A DNA stretch of 64,000 bases from Chelydra serpentina (taxonomy: Eukaryota > Chordata > Testudines > Chelydridae), in the NCBI GenBank assembly GCA_037349315.1, contig JBAIAC010000026.1, forward strand, positions 23,527,501-23,591,500, given 5' to 3'. The notes beneath the pieces are model-generated. The model did no database searches, was not told the origin of the DNA, and worked only from the letters and a program-made list of their open reading frames with translations. Below, piece after piece: positions 1 to 12,295 of this stretch. The stretch's first letter is position 1; every line of letters starts with the position of its first letter. A program made the position numbers and the translations under genes.

Positions 1-775
1 GTGTATCTAGTGGGGCCCTGCAGAGTTCAATCCTAGGTTCAGTACTATTCAATATTTTTAGTAATGACTTGGATAATGAAGTGGTGAGTGTGCTCATAAA
101 ATTTGCGATGACATCAAGCTGGGAGGGTTGCCAACACTTTGGAGGACGGGATTAGAATTCGAAATGACCTTGACAAACTATAGAATTGGTCTGAATTCAA
201 CAAGCTGGAATTCAATAAAGACAAGTGCATACTACTTCACTTAGGAAGGAAAAATCAAATGAACAACTGCAAAATGGGGAATAACAAGATTGGTGGTAAT
301 ACTGCTGAAAAGGATCTGGGGGTTATAGTGGATCACAAATTGAATATGAGTCAACAATGTGATGCAGTTGTGAAAAAGGCCAATATTCTGAGGTGTGTTA
401 ATAGGACTGTTGTATGTGTGACACGGGTGGTAATTGTCCCTCACTGCTCAGCGCTGAGGCCTCATCTGGAGTAACTATGTACCATTCTGGGTGTCACACT
501 TTAGGAAAGATCTGGACATACTGGAGGGAGTACAGAGGAGAGCAATGAAAATAATAAAAGGTTTAGAAAACCTGACCTTTGAGGAAAGGTTAAAAAAACT
601 GCTCATGTTTAATCTTGATAAAAGAAGACTGAGGGGAGACCTGATTACTGTCTTCAAATATGTACAAAGAGAACAGTGATCAATTCTTTTCTATGTCTAC
701 TGAAGTTAGGAGAAGTAGTAACAGGCTTAATCTGCAGTAAGGGAGATGTAGATTAGATGTTAGGGGAAAGGGTGA
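1..775 (+). mobile_element. CR1 LINE remnant, C-terminal part of ORF2 and start of 3' region
   Basis: This is the decayed end of a CR1 non-LTR retrotransposon reverse transcriptase. Translated pieces in successive frames follow the CR1 order: a segment like NIFSNDLDNE, then a broken catalytic FADD box followed by KLGG, then EFNKDKCILLHLGRKNQ, EKDLGVIVDHKLN, and finally DILEGVQRRAMKIIKGLENL and RRLRGDLITVFKYV. The FADD box near 110-122 has lost one base, so the frame shifts in the catalytic motif, and further frame changes and stops follow. The piece starts at the window edge, so its 5' extent is unknown. After about 680 the match to the CR1 3' region continues (LQQGRCRLDV-like) and fades near 775. 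It is not functional. Confidence 0.85.
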
Positions 776-777
776 AG

Positions 778-824
778 AAAAGGAAATACAGTAATAAAGA
801 AAAGGAAATATAGTAATAAAAAGA
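778..824. repeat. Short tandem duplication, about 22 bp x 2
   Basis: The unit aaaggaaatacagtaataaa occurs twice in a row with one c/t difference. It sits at the fading 3' edge of the CR1 remnant. Confidence 0.7.
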
Positions 825-971
825 TTGCATAGTGAAATGGTGGGAAAACTTGAGTTTTCTTTCTTATCCCCAATTGGCCACTCACCATGGACACATATGC
901 TTGGAGATACCTAAATCTGTTAGAACAGTACACACAAAAATCCCAAGATTGCCCATCAGAATTCTGTAGAA

Positions 972-1345
972 CAGCGGTTCTCAAACTGTGGGTCAGGATC
1001 CCAAAGTGGGTCGTGAGTTCATTTTAATGGGGTTGCCAGGGCTGGCATTAGACTCTCTGGGGCCCAGGGCAGAAAGCCAAAGCCCAAGCCCCACCATGCA
1101 GGGCTGAAATGGAAGCCTGAGTGCTTCGTCCCCATGGGGCTCGGGCTCAGTGGGCGCATGCTTGGGCTTTCTGCACTGGGCCCCAGTGAGTGTAATGCCA
1201 GCCTTGCTGAAGCCTGAGCCCGCTATGTAGGGCTGAAGCCCAGGTCTGAGCAACTTAGCTTTGTGGGGTCCCCTGTGGCTTGGGGTCAAGTAGTCATTTT
1301 TGTTGTCAGAAAGGGTTGCAGTGCAATGAAGTTTGAGAATAGCGG
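972..1345. mobile_element. hAT-type MITE, 374 bp, with 7/8 target duplication
   Basis: The left end CAGCGGTTCTCAAACT and the inverted right end (reverse complement CCGCTATTCTCAAACT) agree at 13 of 16 positions, a terminus typical of hAT DNA transposons. The flanks are ctgtagaa (964-971) and ctgtagag (1346-1353), an 8-bp target duplication with one difference. The interior is GC-rich, built of imperfect repeats around gggctgaagcccagg, and codes for nothing, so this is a non-autonomous element. Confidence 0.8.
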
Positions 1346-1353
1346 CTGTAGAG

Positions 1354-2150
1354 CATCCCTGACAAATCTAAATTCAGATTTTAAATACTTCACCGCACTT
1401 TGCAATATGCTATGGTGTCACATCATCGCAGGTAACACCACTGACACATGCAGAAAAGCGGCTTCTTGTGCTGCTTTGTATTATGAGTCTCAATAGATGT
1501 GTCTCTGTTTTCAGTACCATGTCAGCACTATGTAGTCATGTCTGCATTATCATGGATAACAAGCATCAGTAAAAAAATTATTGAAAGATGACTATGGATG
1601 ATAACTCTGAAATACATGTTGAAATATTTATATTTCTCCCAACGGAGTGCTTCTCCTTCTTTATGCTTTCTTGGTAGACACATCAGGAGGTATAGGTTCT
1701 TAATCAGATTTTCAGGTGGACAGGAACTAAAGTCGTAATGAATGACAGTTCACAAGCCATGATGGACTATACAATAGGATTCTCTTTCCATTGCATTGTA
1801 TTTCCTTGTATTTACTGAGTGGGCAGTTTACTGTAATGTACTGAAATAAAATGCTCTCTTCTTAGGACACATTCTCAGATGAACGAATATAAAATAAGTT
1901 TGTGTTATCCAGAATATGTTATAACACTGTATCAACTATTTTTAAGTATGGCACTGATTCTCAAAAAATGTGACTAGATTCTTAATACCTGTTTATTTCA
2001 GATATTGCTAGCCACCGTTAAACTGGTGACATTTAAAAAAAAATAGTATCATTACTTTTATTTTAGAGACTTTTAGCAACACTCAGATGATGCCAGTTTT
2101 GTGATACAGGTTTAAGATTTTAGCTAGGATTCTCAACACCAGGGTTATGA
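1354..2150. other. No recognised feature
   Basis: A+T-rich single-copy-looking DNA. I see no exon, RNA gene or known repeat. Confidence 0.5.
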
Positions 2151-2154
2151 TTTT

Positions 2155-2425
2155 TAAAGGGCTCTAAGAAAGTTCAGTGGGAATTGGGTGCCTAACTCCC
2201 TGAAGCCCCCTTGAATATCTCAGTCTAAAAGTCAGGGTTGTAACTCCTGATTTAGGTTCTTAAAAGGTGGGTTGATTCTCAAGACTGCTGAGCACTCAGA
2301 AACTCTAACTAAAGGCAGTGGGAGTTGTTAAGTGCTCACTATCTGAAAAATCAGTCCACTTACTTTAGATTCTAACTTGAGGCTTCTGCTTTGAAAATCC
2401 GGGTCTCCATATTTAGTATCCTGAT
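2155..2425. mobile_element. Old palindromic MITE remnants (gctgagcact / gtgcctaactcc family)
   Basis: Two adjoining motifs recur in the window. One is an inverted pair around gctgagcactcag ... gtgctcact at about 2287-2350. The other is the ggtgcctaactccc type at about 2188. The same order of motifs is seen at 41620-41770, and the second motif also at 5655-5745 and 17797-17877. This is a decayed interspersed repeat of the short inverted-repeat type; its superfamily is not clear from the remnant. Confidence 0.6.
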
Positions 2426-5420
2426 GGAATCTAGTATGCATGCAAGCTGGAAACGCTGGGCCAAGTATTGAAGTGACGTACATCCTGCACAAAGCCAGAG
2501 ACATCAATTGGGTTGCCCCAGCAAAGAATTTTCCCCCTATTTTAGCTGGAATGCATCATGACTGGGTAAATCATGCAGTTTGCTATTTCAAAGGCACTTC
2601 TGCTATTGTTATTCTGCATATGTTACTGCACTTATTTTAGAAGAGAAATTTCAACTCGCTCCAGAAAGTGCCCCATAGAAATAAAAGTGCCATCTATCAC
2701 TTTAAAAATAGGCCTGCCCATACTTGGAGCTTTCCACTCCAGCTTCATAGTGGAATTCCAAGAGGAAATTCCAAGCTTGCATTCTTTACACTCCCAAAAC
2801 TGCCACTGAAGTCCCCGGGAACACTGAATGAATGTGCAAGGAATGCAGGGCCAGGAGCCGTGGAAAGTACATTACAAACCTGCATGCATGCTTATGAAAC
2901 TCTGCTCTGTATTGTTTAGTTTCTTTCCTAACAAAAGACATGCATCAGCCTAAATAGATACATGTTGTGGTATCACGGAGTAAGTTATAATTGAAATTGT
3001 TCCAGTTTGACATTATTTGTTTGAACTGCTCTTCAGTTTTAATTTGCACTTGTCATGCAATAAATATGTAGTACAGAGAGGATTTACCGCTCCTGTTTAC
3101 CTTTTTTAGCGATGTGTCTGGTGTGCACAACCTGCAGAAATTCTAAAAATCCATCTATTTATCTACCTTAAGGTTTCTTACTGTGGCTTATAACCATAGT
3201 ATCCGAGCACCCTCCATCTAATATATTGGCCATAATAAGTTCTCTAGCGGGAGACTTTTTCTTTATAAGATTATAGAAATATCTTATTGGGGTAGGTTTG
3301 TGGGGGAAGGAGACCTTTTTTTAAAGGGAGAGGAGTGGGTAGTTGATGCTGTGCATAACATCCCAGAAGTGCTTTATCAAATAGAAAAATTCAGTTTTAG
3401 TACTGCCCTTAAAAACGGAGGCACTCGTGTACTCCTGGGGTTGGTATATTTAACTATTTGCTTCACTGCACAGCCACCAAACATTCTCAGATGCTCGAGG
3501 CGATGACTCATGATGCCTGAACATACTAGTCCTTGGCCACAGAACTTCCAAAAATGACCTTTGCAATGCCAGCAAACCAGCATTCCCTGTGGTGAGGTGT
3601 CCATTTTCCCTAGTGCACAGGTCACCTTGAAATGCAGGAAAAAGTGGTGACCATACAGACAGGCACAGCTAGCAGGTACTTCCTTATACACATAACATCT
3701 AGTCATTAATAAATGATAGAGGGAGCTCAGTTCCAGTCATGAGTCCCAATAAATAAATTGTTTGCAATTGGTACAAAAATAAGTCATGAATGTCTTCTGT
3801 GCCCCCTAACCTTATGAGCTGTTTACAGAAAGAACAACGGCTTCTCCTTCTACCTGACTGGACATCTGATGGCGATGAGTTTTGTCATGGATTTTTATAA
3901 AAAGACAAAAGCTGTGTCCTGTCTGTACCCATCTCTTGAGACCACTGTATAGGTTAGGATTTTTGTTGAAGGAAGAGCAGAAATGTGGTCCCTAAATTCC
4001 CTCAGATCTGGGTATTCAGTGTCTCTGTATTTTACCCATATAATTTTTTACATGCTAAGTACAGTATGTATTGTTTACATTTATTAATGATTTTCCATCC
4101 CTTCTAATGCCTTACATTTAAAATGCAGCGTGAGAGCATGATACATAATTCAGTAAAATATTCCATCACATCCTTACAAGTACTCTGACTAGCAGTGAAA
4201 AAGACAGTAATATAATATTGTGTTTGAGCATCCTGATTGCCTACCTCCTTTTAGTTAGTCGTAAAAGAAAGAGTTAATTCCTATTCTGAAGAGTATGGTC
4301 CATTGATTTTATTCCTTTTTTATTGACATATTCTTTAGCTTTATAGCAGTTTGAAGAGCAAATACTCCTACTTAGTTTTGGGAATTGAGTCCCATTGCCT
4401 CTTTGCTAAGCCAACCCCCTGTCAATCTTATAAATATAAAAGGGGTCATGAAAATTCATATATCTGACTGGACACTTCTGGGGTGATATTTATCTCTCCT
4501 GGGTCAGCTAAGAAATCAGTCAATATGAAAGTAAAGGATGTTATGATCATCAGTAAGGGCAGGTAGGATAAATGAAAAGGGACCTAGAGGGGCTAGAAAT
4601 AAGGAAAAGAAAATGGAGAAGATTCAGCTTTAAAAAAATGGAAGATTTTTTATTGAAAGAGATAGATAACACAAAATACAAATATACATTGGAAGGGGAT
4701 ATACTTGTACAGTAAGTCAATATAATAATGAGAAAAGAGGACGAGGGACAATAGTCAACAGCAAATGTGATCATAGACAATGGAGACGGAAAGATCTGTG
4801 AGCGAGGCATTTTTTGTTTGATGGGGAAATTACCATTTTCCATGAAGGAAAATGGCAGGTATCACAGCACAACATTAAATTTCATAAAGATTTACTTGAG
4901 TAGCCAGCATCAACAACCACAACAACCGCTTTATAAAAGGTGCTAGAAATGCTTCAGCGTGTGTCTAAGATAAGAAATTTCCATTCACTTGGGTGGGTGA
5001 AGGTTGACTGTGTCAATCATGCTGCTTTTATTAGGCAGTTCTGGAGATTTACTGTCTTCTAAATTTATGTTTTGTCTCCTATACTCCCTGCTTCTGATTG
5101 GTTTAATCCTTCTCTTTCCAGTGCTTGTAACTGAAGCCTGCCTTATAGACAATACCATTGATAGAAGCGGGGGGGAAAGGCAAAAGGGAAACATAAGAAT
5201 TTAATAGAAAGGAGACCTGGATTTCGACATTCCCCGAGAAAGCAGTTTTCTTTGGCTTTTATAACTTTGGGCAACATTCAGAGGAGGAGGCTGATATTTT
5301 AATTATGGTATTACATGTGTGTGGTACCTAACCTCCAAAAGCACATTCATATCACAAACTAGAGAGACAACATAGCTTCTCATACATGGTACTGTAGAGA
5401 CTATATCCAGGATGGTGCAT
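2426..5420. other. No recognised feature
   Basis: About 3 kb of A+T-rich DNA. The longest reading frames (about 110 codons at most, 3377-3706 on the - strand) show no protein family, repeat structure or splice context that I can recognise. A purine-rich stretch lies at 4560-4690. Confidence 0.5.
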
Positions 5421-5424
5421 ATTG

Positions 5425-5930
5425 CTTGAAGCATGCTAGTGACATTGGTGAGAATTCAGAGAAGAGCAACAGAAATGAATAAGGGATGTTTAAAGCAACT
5501 AAACATTTATAGCCCGGCCAAGCGGCAATTAAGGGAGGATGGGATTATTAATTACAGGCATTTGAAAGGAGTGAACAAAAGGATGGAGAGGAATTGTTAA
5601 GTGTGGTAAAAGGGGTGTAATTAAAAGGAAAGGGATGAATATAAATATCAAGGTATAGGCTTGGATTTTAAAAGGAGAGTTAGGTGCCCAAATATAATGG
5701 GATTCAGGTACCTAATTCCTTTGAAAAACCCAGCCTTATCCCTGACATTGAGCCCTTCCAAATGTGGTTTAGTTTCCCAAGGAACATTCTGGAAGACTCA
5801 CCACTTGAGGAGTTTAAAACAAGACAGAAAAAAGCATTGGAGTTTCCCCTGTAGATAACAATTCTGTATGTAAGTGAAGGGGAGATTAAACTACCTTAAA
5901 GACGAGAAAGGACCTTTTATTTCTATGATA
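5425..5930 (+). mobile_element. CR1-like LINE 3' region, interrupted by a MITE
   Basis: The stretch begins with a CR1-like segment (aattcagagaagagcaacag) and later has the CR1 tail pattern accacttgaggagtttaaaa, followed by a 3' end near 5930 with ttctatgat, like the terminal CR1 repeat. Between 5655 and 5745 the tail is interrupted by an inverted-repeat fragment (gttaggtgcccaa ... ggtacctaattcc). No long reading frame survives. Confidence 0.65.
5655..5745. mobile_element. Short palindromic MITE fragment nested in the CR1 tail
   Basis: It starts with ggattttaaaaggagagtta and ends with ctttgaaaaacccag, which are roughly inverted copies of each other. The middle carries the gtgcctaactcc motif seen at 2188 and 17840. 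Confidence 0.55.
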
Positions 5931-6124
5931 AGACCCTGACTGCCAGTACTGAAATCCACATCGTGATAGAATCTGCTATGAATCTAAAACATGCTGAGTC
6001 CCTCATTTAAAGCAGAGCTCAGTTAAACCACAAATCCCTCGGCACTGTTAAAAAGGACTATCTTTTTTTCAGTAGATTACACCATTGACAGAACAAATAT
6101 AATCACATTGGCCTAAATAACTTT

Positions 6125-6325
6125 TCAATCAAGAGAGACAAGGTGGGTGAGGTAACATCTTTCATTGGACCAACTTCTGTTGGTGAGAGAGACAATCTTT
6201 CAAGCTCTTCTTTTGGTCTGGGAAACTTAATCAGAGCTCTGTGTAAGCTCAAAAATGTCTCTCTCTCACCAACAGAAGTTGGTCCAATAAAAGATATTAC
6301 CTCACCCACTTTTTCTCTTTAATAT
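6125..6325. mobile_element. Turtle-type palindromic repeat, left part (split by CR1)
   Basis: Two arms, 6140-6193 (containing ggaccaacttctgttggtga) and 6257-6312 (containing tcaccaacagaagttggtcc), are inverted copies that could fold into a hairpin of about 54 bp with a 63-nt loop. A second copy of the family lies at 41826-42018. In that copy the right arm runs straight into tatcctggaaccaacacggc. Here the equivalent text resumes only at 6890, after a CR1 insertion. I recognise the sequence as a common turtle interspersed repeat; its superfamily is unsettled. Confidence 0.8.
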
Positions 6326-6889
6326 AGACTCATAGACTTTAAGGTCAGAAGGGACCATTATGATCATCTAGTCTGACCTCCTGCACAATGCAGGTCACAA
6401 AATCTCACCCACCCACTCCTGGAATAATCCTCTCACCTATGTCTCAGCTATTGAAGTCCTCAAATCATGGTTTAAAGACTTCAAGATGCAGAGACTCCTC
6501 CAGCAGATGACCCGTGCCCCATGCTGCAGAGGCAGGCGAAAAACCTCCAGGGCCTCTGCCGATCTACCCTGGAGGAAAATTCCTTCCAGACCCCAAATAT
6601 GGCGATCAGCTGAACCCTGAGCATGTGGGCAAGACTCACCAGCCAGACACCCAGGAAAAAGTTCTCTGTAGTAACTTCTAACATCCCATCATTGACCGTT
6701 GGTCCTATTTACCACTGATGGCAATTAATTGACCTTTGACTAAGATCATGTTATCCCATCAAACCATCCCCTCCATAAACTTATCTAGTTTAATCTTGAA
6801 GCCAGATAGGTCTTTTGCCCCCACTGCTTCCCTTGGAAGGCTGTTCCAGAACTTCACTCCTTTGATGGTTAGAAACCATCCTGGTTAGA
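6326..6889 (-). mobile_element. CR1 LINE 3' fragment inserted in the palindromic repeat
   Basis: Read on the - strand this ends with the CR1 3' signature (ccttaaagtctatgagtcta at the low-coordinate end). The + strand shows the familiar reversed pattern catagactttaaggtcagaa at 6331. It lies inside the palindromic repeat and is flanked by aatat at 6321-6325 and aatat at 6890-6894, a plausible 5-bp target duplication. At about 564 bp it is 5'-truncated, as CR1 copies normally are, and holds no intact ORF. Confidence 0.8.
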
Positions 6890-6930
6890 AATATCCTGGG
6901 ACTGACATGGCTACAACAACACTGCATTTT
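6890..6930. mobile_element. Right remainder of the split palindromic repeat
   Basis: atcctgggactgacatggct followed by acaacaacactgc matches the outer end of the copy at 41990-42018. Confidence 0.75.
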
Positions 6931-9340
6931 CAATCACAGTCATTAATGAACTTTTATAAAGGAACTAAATTGTAATTAAAAAACAAACAAAATATTTCTA
7001 CAGACAGACCAACTGTAGGGCTCTTTCTCCTGCCCCTCCCCTCACTAATGAGGAGGGATTATGGAGTTAATTTTCATTAAAGTCTCTTATCATATAATAT
7101 TATTAAATTGGACCAGCTTCCAAGGGGCTCAGAAGCAACTTGTTGAAAAAGAATAAATGATTCATGTACTGAATCTTAAGAAGTGCCAAAAGTATGAATC
7201 AGAAATAAAGTATAACCTTCCTTGCACCCGATCATAAATACTACAATCTGCAGAATATGGGTTCTATATTATTTACCTCTGCATATAAACAAGTTGTACT
7301 TGAAAGAATTGTGCTTTACATATAATGGATGAAAGGCACCAAAGTCACAATAAAACAAGAATATATTCATATAAAGGAAGAACTCATTAGAATCTGGTGC
7401 TTCAGGAGAGCTTAAATCCATAGTTACTTATTAAACATTTACACATTCAAAAAGGGTTCCCTCTGGCTTCTAAACCACACAATAATAGGCATTTATGAGA
7501 ATAAAAGATTCTGCATTGAAAATAAGTTTTGTGGGGGGTTTTAATGTCTTCAGACCCAAAAACCTGCTAGTATATTGAGATGCATTTAAGCAGGCGGGGG
7601 GAAATAAAGATAGCTAAATGTATTGCATGCCACATTGATGAAATAACTGAGCTAAATCTAAATGGGTTAGACACTGCCACTGTAGTTTGAACACCAATGA
7701 TGAATGCATATAAACAATTGTGATCACATTAGATGAGATCCATTTCTGAAATGATAATTTTGCCCTGTATGTGCAAGGTAACAGGATACTGATGAAACAG
7801 ATTAATAAAATGCCACTTCTTCACTGTAGAAAGTAAGCGATCTGAGCAGCTAGGCTAAGTGATACAACAATAGTAGGATGCAGCCATTTCTCTTTGTGGA
7901 AATAATATCAGAAGACTATAATACCTGGCATTTTGTACATGGACATCATTCATAATAGTACAAAAAGGATGGCAGATCTGTGCAACATTCACTGGTTTTG
8001 GTTTACTGGTGTTTGAGCAAACTTTTATTTTGGTTCACACAGGTTCACTGAGACTTGCTTTGAGTATTGAGTGAACCCCAAATACCAAACAAAAGTAGCT
8101 GACAGCATCAAATGTACCTCTTTTCATGTCACAACTATGCAAGGCATCTAGTTTCCACCTGAAGTCATAAATCACCTCCAGGTACAATTCACCCTAATCT
8201 GTGAACCTTTCAAAGAAACCTGACCAAGTTTTGAATTAGTAATAAAAGCTGTACGCAGGTGAGTTTAAAACTGTTTGGTCTTTTGCTTCTAAATCTTTGC
8301 ATTGCTCTAAGCAAAAGCAAACGCTATGATTTTTCTAAAATTATATTGAATTTTAGTGTGATTTTATATTTTTCTAATTCATATCAAATGGCTACAAGTA
8401 TATGTGAAGAGTATAAGCAAAGAATAGCTAAGCGATTGACCATTAAATGGCATAAAAATATGATAGAGAAGAAATGTTTGGATAAGGAAGCATTCGTATA
8501 TTAACAAACATTAGGAATTATTATTGCTGGATCCTCTCAATGTTCTAATATTGGCTTTAAAAAAAGATAGCAGCCAGTTATTTTTCTTCATTTATTATAG
8601 TAAACCCTTGGAAGTTGGAAACCAAAGTCCATTTCCTTAATATCGTGCCCCCAAATAACTCTCCTCTCCACCACTTCAGTTTAAACCATCACTTTGGTGT
8701 ATTATACCACTTTTCATGGGCGCTCTTTTGTTGGAATTGATTTTTTTCCTTTAGAAAAAGAGCCCTGAAGGATTTCTTAGGAGAGGGGGGAAGGAGGCAG
8801 AAGGGGGAATAAGCGTGGAGAATTACATGGATTTTGCAGGCATTTATTTTGTTTGTTTTTTAAAGGCAGGTCACATTTTGAGCCTGACTAACTTTGACAG
8901 TGTCACTTTAACTTAAGGCCTATAAGCAAAGTGACTGCCTTTGTGCACAGTCCATATGGGCCATTTTAAATAAAAATCGACATGGTCAGCAAATATATCC
9001 ATATCCAACTGACATGAGAACAGTTATTGAAAGGCACTAGTTATGGGAACAGTGCAATTTCAGACAGCAGGAGTCAGAGGAAAGACTGTTGTGAAGGTGT
9101 CTGTAAAAATAGGATATTGAGAATTTTCATTTAGCAATGTCTGGTTCCCCCACAGCTCCTAAAGTGGAAAATTTCAAAACAAAAATACAGTCCTGGCATG
9201 CATGCACCCTTCAGAAATGAAAACCACTGCTTTAAAAGAAAAGAAAAACAAACCTAAGTACAAGCTTGACTCAGTATTGACGGTTTCATGTCCTAGTGCA
9301 AAGAAATATACAGATATCAGCATTCCCTCCTCCAGCCCCC
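6931..9340. other. No recognised feature
   Basis: A+T-rich DNA without recognised repeats or exons. Its freedom from transposons (about 2.4 kb) is notable here and would make it one place to look for conserved non-coding DNA. I cannot judge conservation from one sequence. Confidence 0.45.
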
Positions 9341-9343
9341 ACC

Positions 9344-9390
9344 CCTCCCTCTCTCTCTCTCTGTCTCTCTCACACACACACACACACCCC
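9344..9390. repeat. (TC)n-(CA)n microsatellite
   Basis: A pyrimidine tract of ct repeats is followed directly by about nine ca units. Reading frames through it on either strand are low complexity only. Confidence 0.95.
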
Positions 9391-10530
9391 TATACCTAAA
9401 GGTACTAGATTTACAAAGGCTTTGCAGAGGCAGAAGGGAGATGGGTGCATTCAGACAGTGATTAAACTGTGTCTAATGTATTATGTAAGCAATAAAAATG
9501 GTGTAAGAGAGATATTGCAGATTGATTGAAAAAAGGTGTCGGATGTACCACTGACAGTGTGAGAGAACAAAAATGTGAGAGAACAGAACTTCTGCCTTCA
9601 GCCAAGCATTTAAACTCTCCCTTCCTTCCTCTTCTAAAACTAAGTGTGCAGTGTGACACATCACAATTTACCCTACAGAGCTGCCTCATGGCAAATTGTC
9701 TCACTGCGCTTTAAAAAGAAATGGAAATTACTTTCTTCCTCACTCTGAAAATGATAAAATTTACCTGTAATATGAATCATTCGACTAGTTCCAAATCTCC
9801 TAGCCAGACATTTTTACTGATAGAATAAGGATAAATGTTTCTATTTAAGGAATGATTTTACAGCCTGTTATCAAAATGATGAATTTGTTACAAGCAAACA
9901 GACAGCACTCTGTGAAAAAGAGAAATATTTTGTAACAGTCTGTCAAACACTGTGCTTTGTTAAACTAAGAGAAATCGAGCTGTGTGCACTCTGGAATGGC
10001 GAACTGAAGTAGTTCAGGCCACCTAGCACGGCCACCCAAGTTGAAACAAAAGGTCTGATGCTTTACTGCATTACTCCAATTTTATTCTAGCATAATTCCA
10101 AAATCAATGGAATTACACTGGCATAGAACTGGAATCAGAGAGTGATGACTCGGGCCCCTACTATGTCCATGTTTCTAACATGATTGCACCATTAGAAAAT
10201 TTTTGTTTTTCTCCTGTTCCCTTTCTTTGTGTAGTTTTGCTCCAGCGCTTGCAATGACAGCCCCCTGCTGATGGCTAGCTTTGGAATCCCCTGGATGCTT
10301 ACTTAAAAACAAAACTCCATTAATATCATCAACTCACCCAGTGAAGTGTGATCTGGATTCCAGGTTTATTTGTTGTTCAAAAATAATAATTTCTGGACGT
10401 TTTACTCTTTGTTTTGCTGAGGGGGAAAAGACGGAGACAGAGCAGAGGAGAATGAAAATCTCTGATGGGCTGTTACAAACAAAAAATAATTATTAGGCTC
10501 AAACCAAAACTGAAAAAAGTATTACAATAG
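9391..10530. other. Mostly unannotated; one decayed repeat near 10085-10150
   Basis: Nothing is recognised except 10085-10150 (aaaatcaatggaattacact and ggcatagaactgg), which resembles the tcaatggagttacactgg repeat family seen again at 32595-32710 and 48550-48620. Confidence 0.4.
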
Positions 10531-10534
10531 GGCC

Positions 10535-10800
10535 TAGATCTTGATTGGGCCCCCTTTGTGCAAGGTGTTGTATAAATACACAGAGAGATTCTCTACCGTG
10601 AAGAGCTTTCATTCTAAATAGACAAGACAAAGGGAGGGAGAAAGAAAGTTTTTATCCCCATTTTACAGTTGGAGAACTGAGGCTCAGAGAAATTAAGTAA
10701 CTTGCCCAAGGTCATACTGGAAGTTTGGTCAGAACTGTGAATGGAATTCAGATCTCCAGAGTTCCAGTCCAGTGCCTTAACCACAAGACCCTTCTTCCAA
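10535..10800 (-). mobile_element. MIR-like CORE-SINE remnant
   Basis: ccccattttacagttggaga, then aactgaggctcagagaaatt and aacttgcccaaggtcat, are the reverse complement of the conserved MIR core. The upstream part (tgcaaggtgttgtataaata ... gaagagctttcattctaaat) matches the amniote-wide 3' portion of this SINE group. The end near 10790 (cttaaccacaagaccctt) resembles the tRNA-derived head. Confidence 0.75.
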
Positions 10801-12215
10801 AATACTGGAATAACACTATCGTATTTGTTTAGAAGTCAAGCAGCATTTTCCCACTTACATTTATTACCCAGCTTCTCTTTAACCTCAGCATAACTGAAAA
10901 CATAGCTTATAGCCTAACCTAGGGAAGTGGCTGTCTCAAGGTATTGATAACAGACCATAAAACTTCCACTTCCACAGCACTGGTTCCATCCACCACAGAT
11001 CAGTAAGTGGCCAGAGAGGGACCCAAAGTTTGAACTTTGCAAAGTTCATGGGTGACTGGATCCAGGGTTTTCATTTGGCCCATGATATAGAGAGGTGGTG
11101 AAATTTGAATCAGCATCCAATTCTGATATTCTCCAAATATGAGAGATGTGCATATTCATTTACAGTAGCTTTTGTCCAGGCTCACCTCTAGCAATGACTG
11201 TAGTAATGACATCCATCCAATGCCTGTTTAATAGCCTATGCGGTGAATGGCTGGTATCAGTCCCATTCCTACTGAACTAAAGTATTGCTGCAGTTTGCAT
11301 CTATGCTGACAGTCTCAGATGAGAAGGCCAAGAGACTAAAGTATTCTCCCATGCTTAGAGATTGTCCCCCTGGGTACGGGTTGAAGCACTTTTCTGGGGC
11401 ATGATACAAAATCTAGCACAGCCTCTGCCCATTCTGCACTGGCCCTGAGAATACAGGACTCTACCATCCAGGGCAGTCAAAAAACCAAAAGCTTAGCTCT
11501 TAACCTGACCCTTTGCATTATGGAAGTATTTTGAACAGCCACAGTATAGTTTTAAAAGGGCAGATTTTTAAGGAGTTCTGGAAGGTACAAAAACTGAGCA
11601 AAGTTTGTTACTTTGCTGTACATAAAGTCCTACTGAACCATGCCCAAATGCCTATCCCTACTGAACCATGCACAGATGCCTATGCCTATTTTCCTTAAGG
11701 CTGCACAAGTCAAAAGAGCGGAAGAATCAGACCAAAAAGGTAGTTTCTGCCCCAAAACACAAAATAGTAGACAGATTTGAAACAAATAAAGTATGTATTC
11801 TCCACACAGACAATACCAATTATTTATATTTTATCTGAGGGTACAAAACCCTGAAATGGGTGCTTCCCAGATGGAGATTTTTTTTTAAGGGCCACAGGGA
11901 ATAAGAGCACAAGTGCCAGTGACTTGTGCTCCCAAATAATGCTTTTGAAAATATTCTACATTCTCAGTAGGATTTCCAGAGTATTTTAGTTTCTTTCTCA
12001 ACATGCTGCACTGTCATACACAGGCCCAGAGTTTGGGAACAGACTCCTGACTCCTAAATATTCATGAATCTGTACTAGTTTTGTTTACGTTAGAACCCCA
12101 AACCTTCCAAGTTTTGCATGGTTTTAGATTACAAAATGAAAAATGCATATGTATCTGGCCATAATAAACCAACTGGCAACAAAAATCTAAAGTTAAGTCT
12201 GTATTCTTTACACAG
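10801..12215. other. Unannotated, with one 28-bp tandem duplication
   Basis: No exon or known transposon recognised. The only structure I see is the tandem pair at 11630-11685. Confidence 0.45.
11630..11685. repeat. 28-bp tandem duplication, two copies
   Basis: The unit starting ctactgaaccatgc is repeated at 11630-11657 and 11658-11685 with three differences. Confidence 0.85.
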
Positions 12216-12224
12216 ATAAGACCC

Positions 12225-12295
12225 TGGCACCTGATCCATAGACTACTGAAGTCAATGGAAAAACTCTCATTGGCTTCAGAGGGCTTTGGAGCATG
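12225..12295. mobile_element. Palindromic MITE of the gaagtcaatgg family
   Basis: ctgatccatagactactgaa, then gtcaatgg, is mirrored by cattggcttcagagggcttt, giving an imperfect inverted repeat around aaaaactct. It belongs to a set of similar small palindromes scattered in the window. Confidence 0.6.

Noticed and set aside
3377..3706. 109-codon frame on the - strand
   Set aside because: No family match that I can recognise; the length is compatible with chance.
9174..9399. Frames with ERDRERERE or SLSLSLSHTHTH text
   Set aside because: They are translations of the TC/CA microsatellite.
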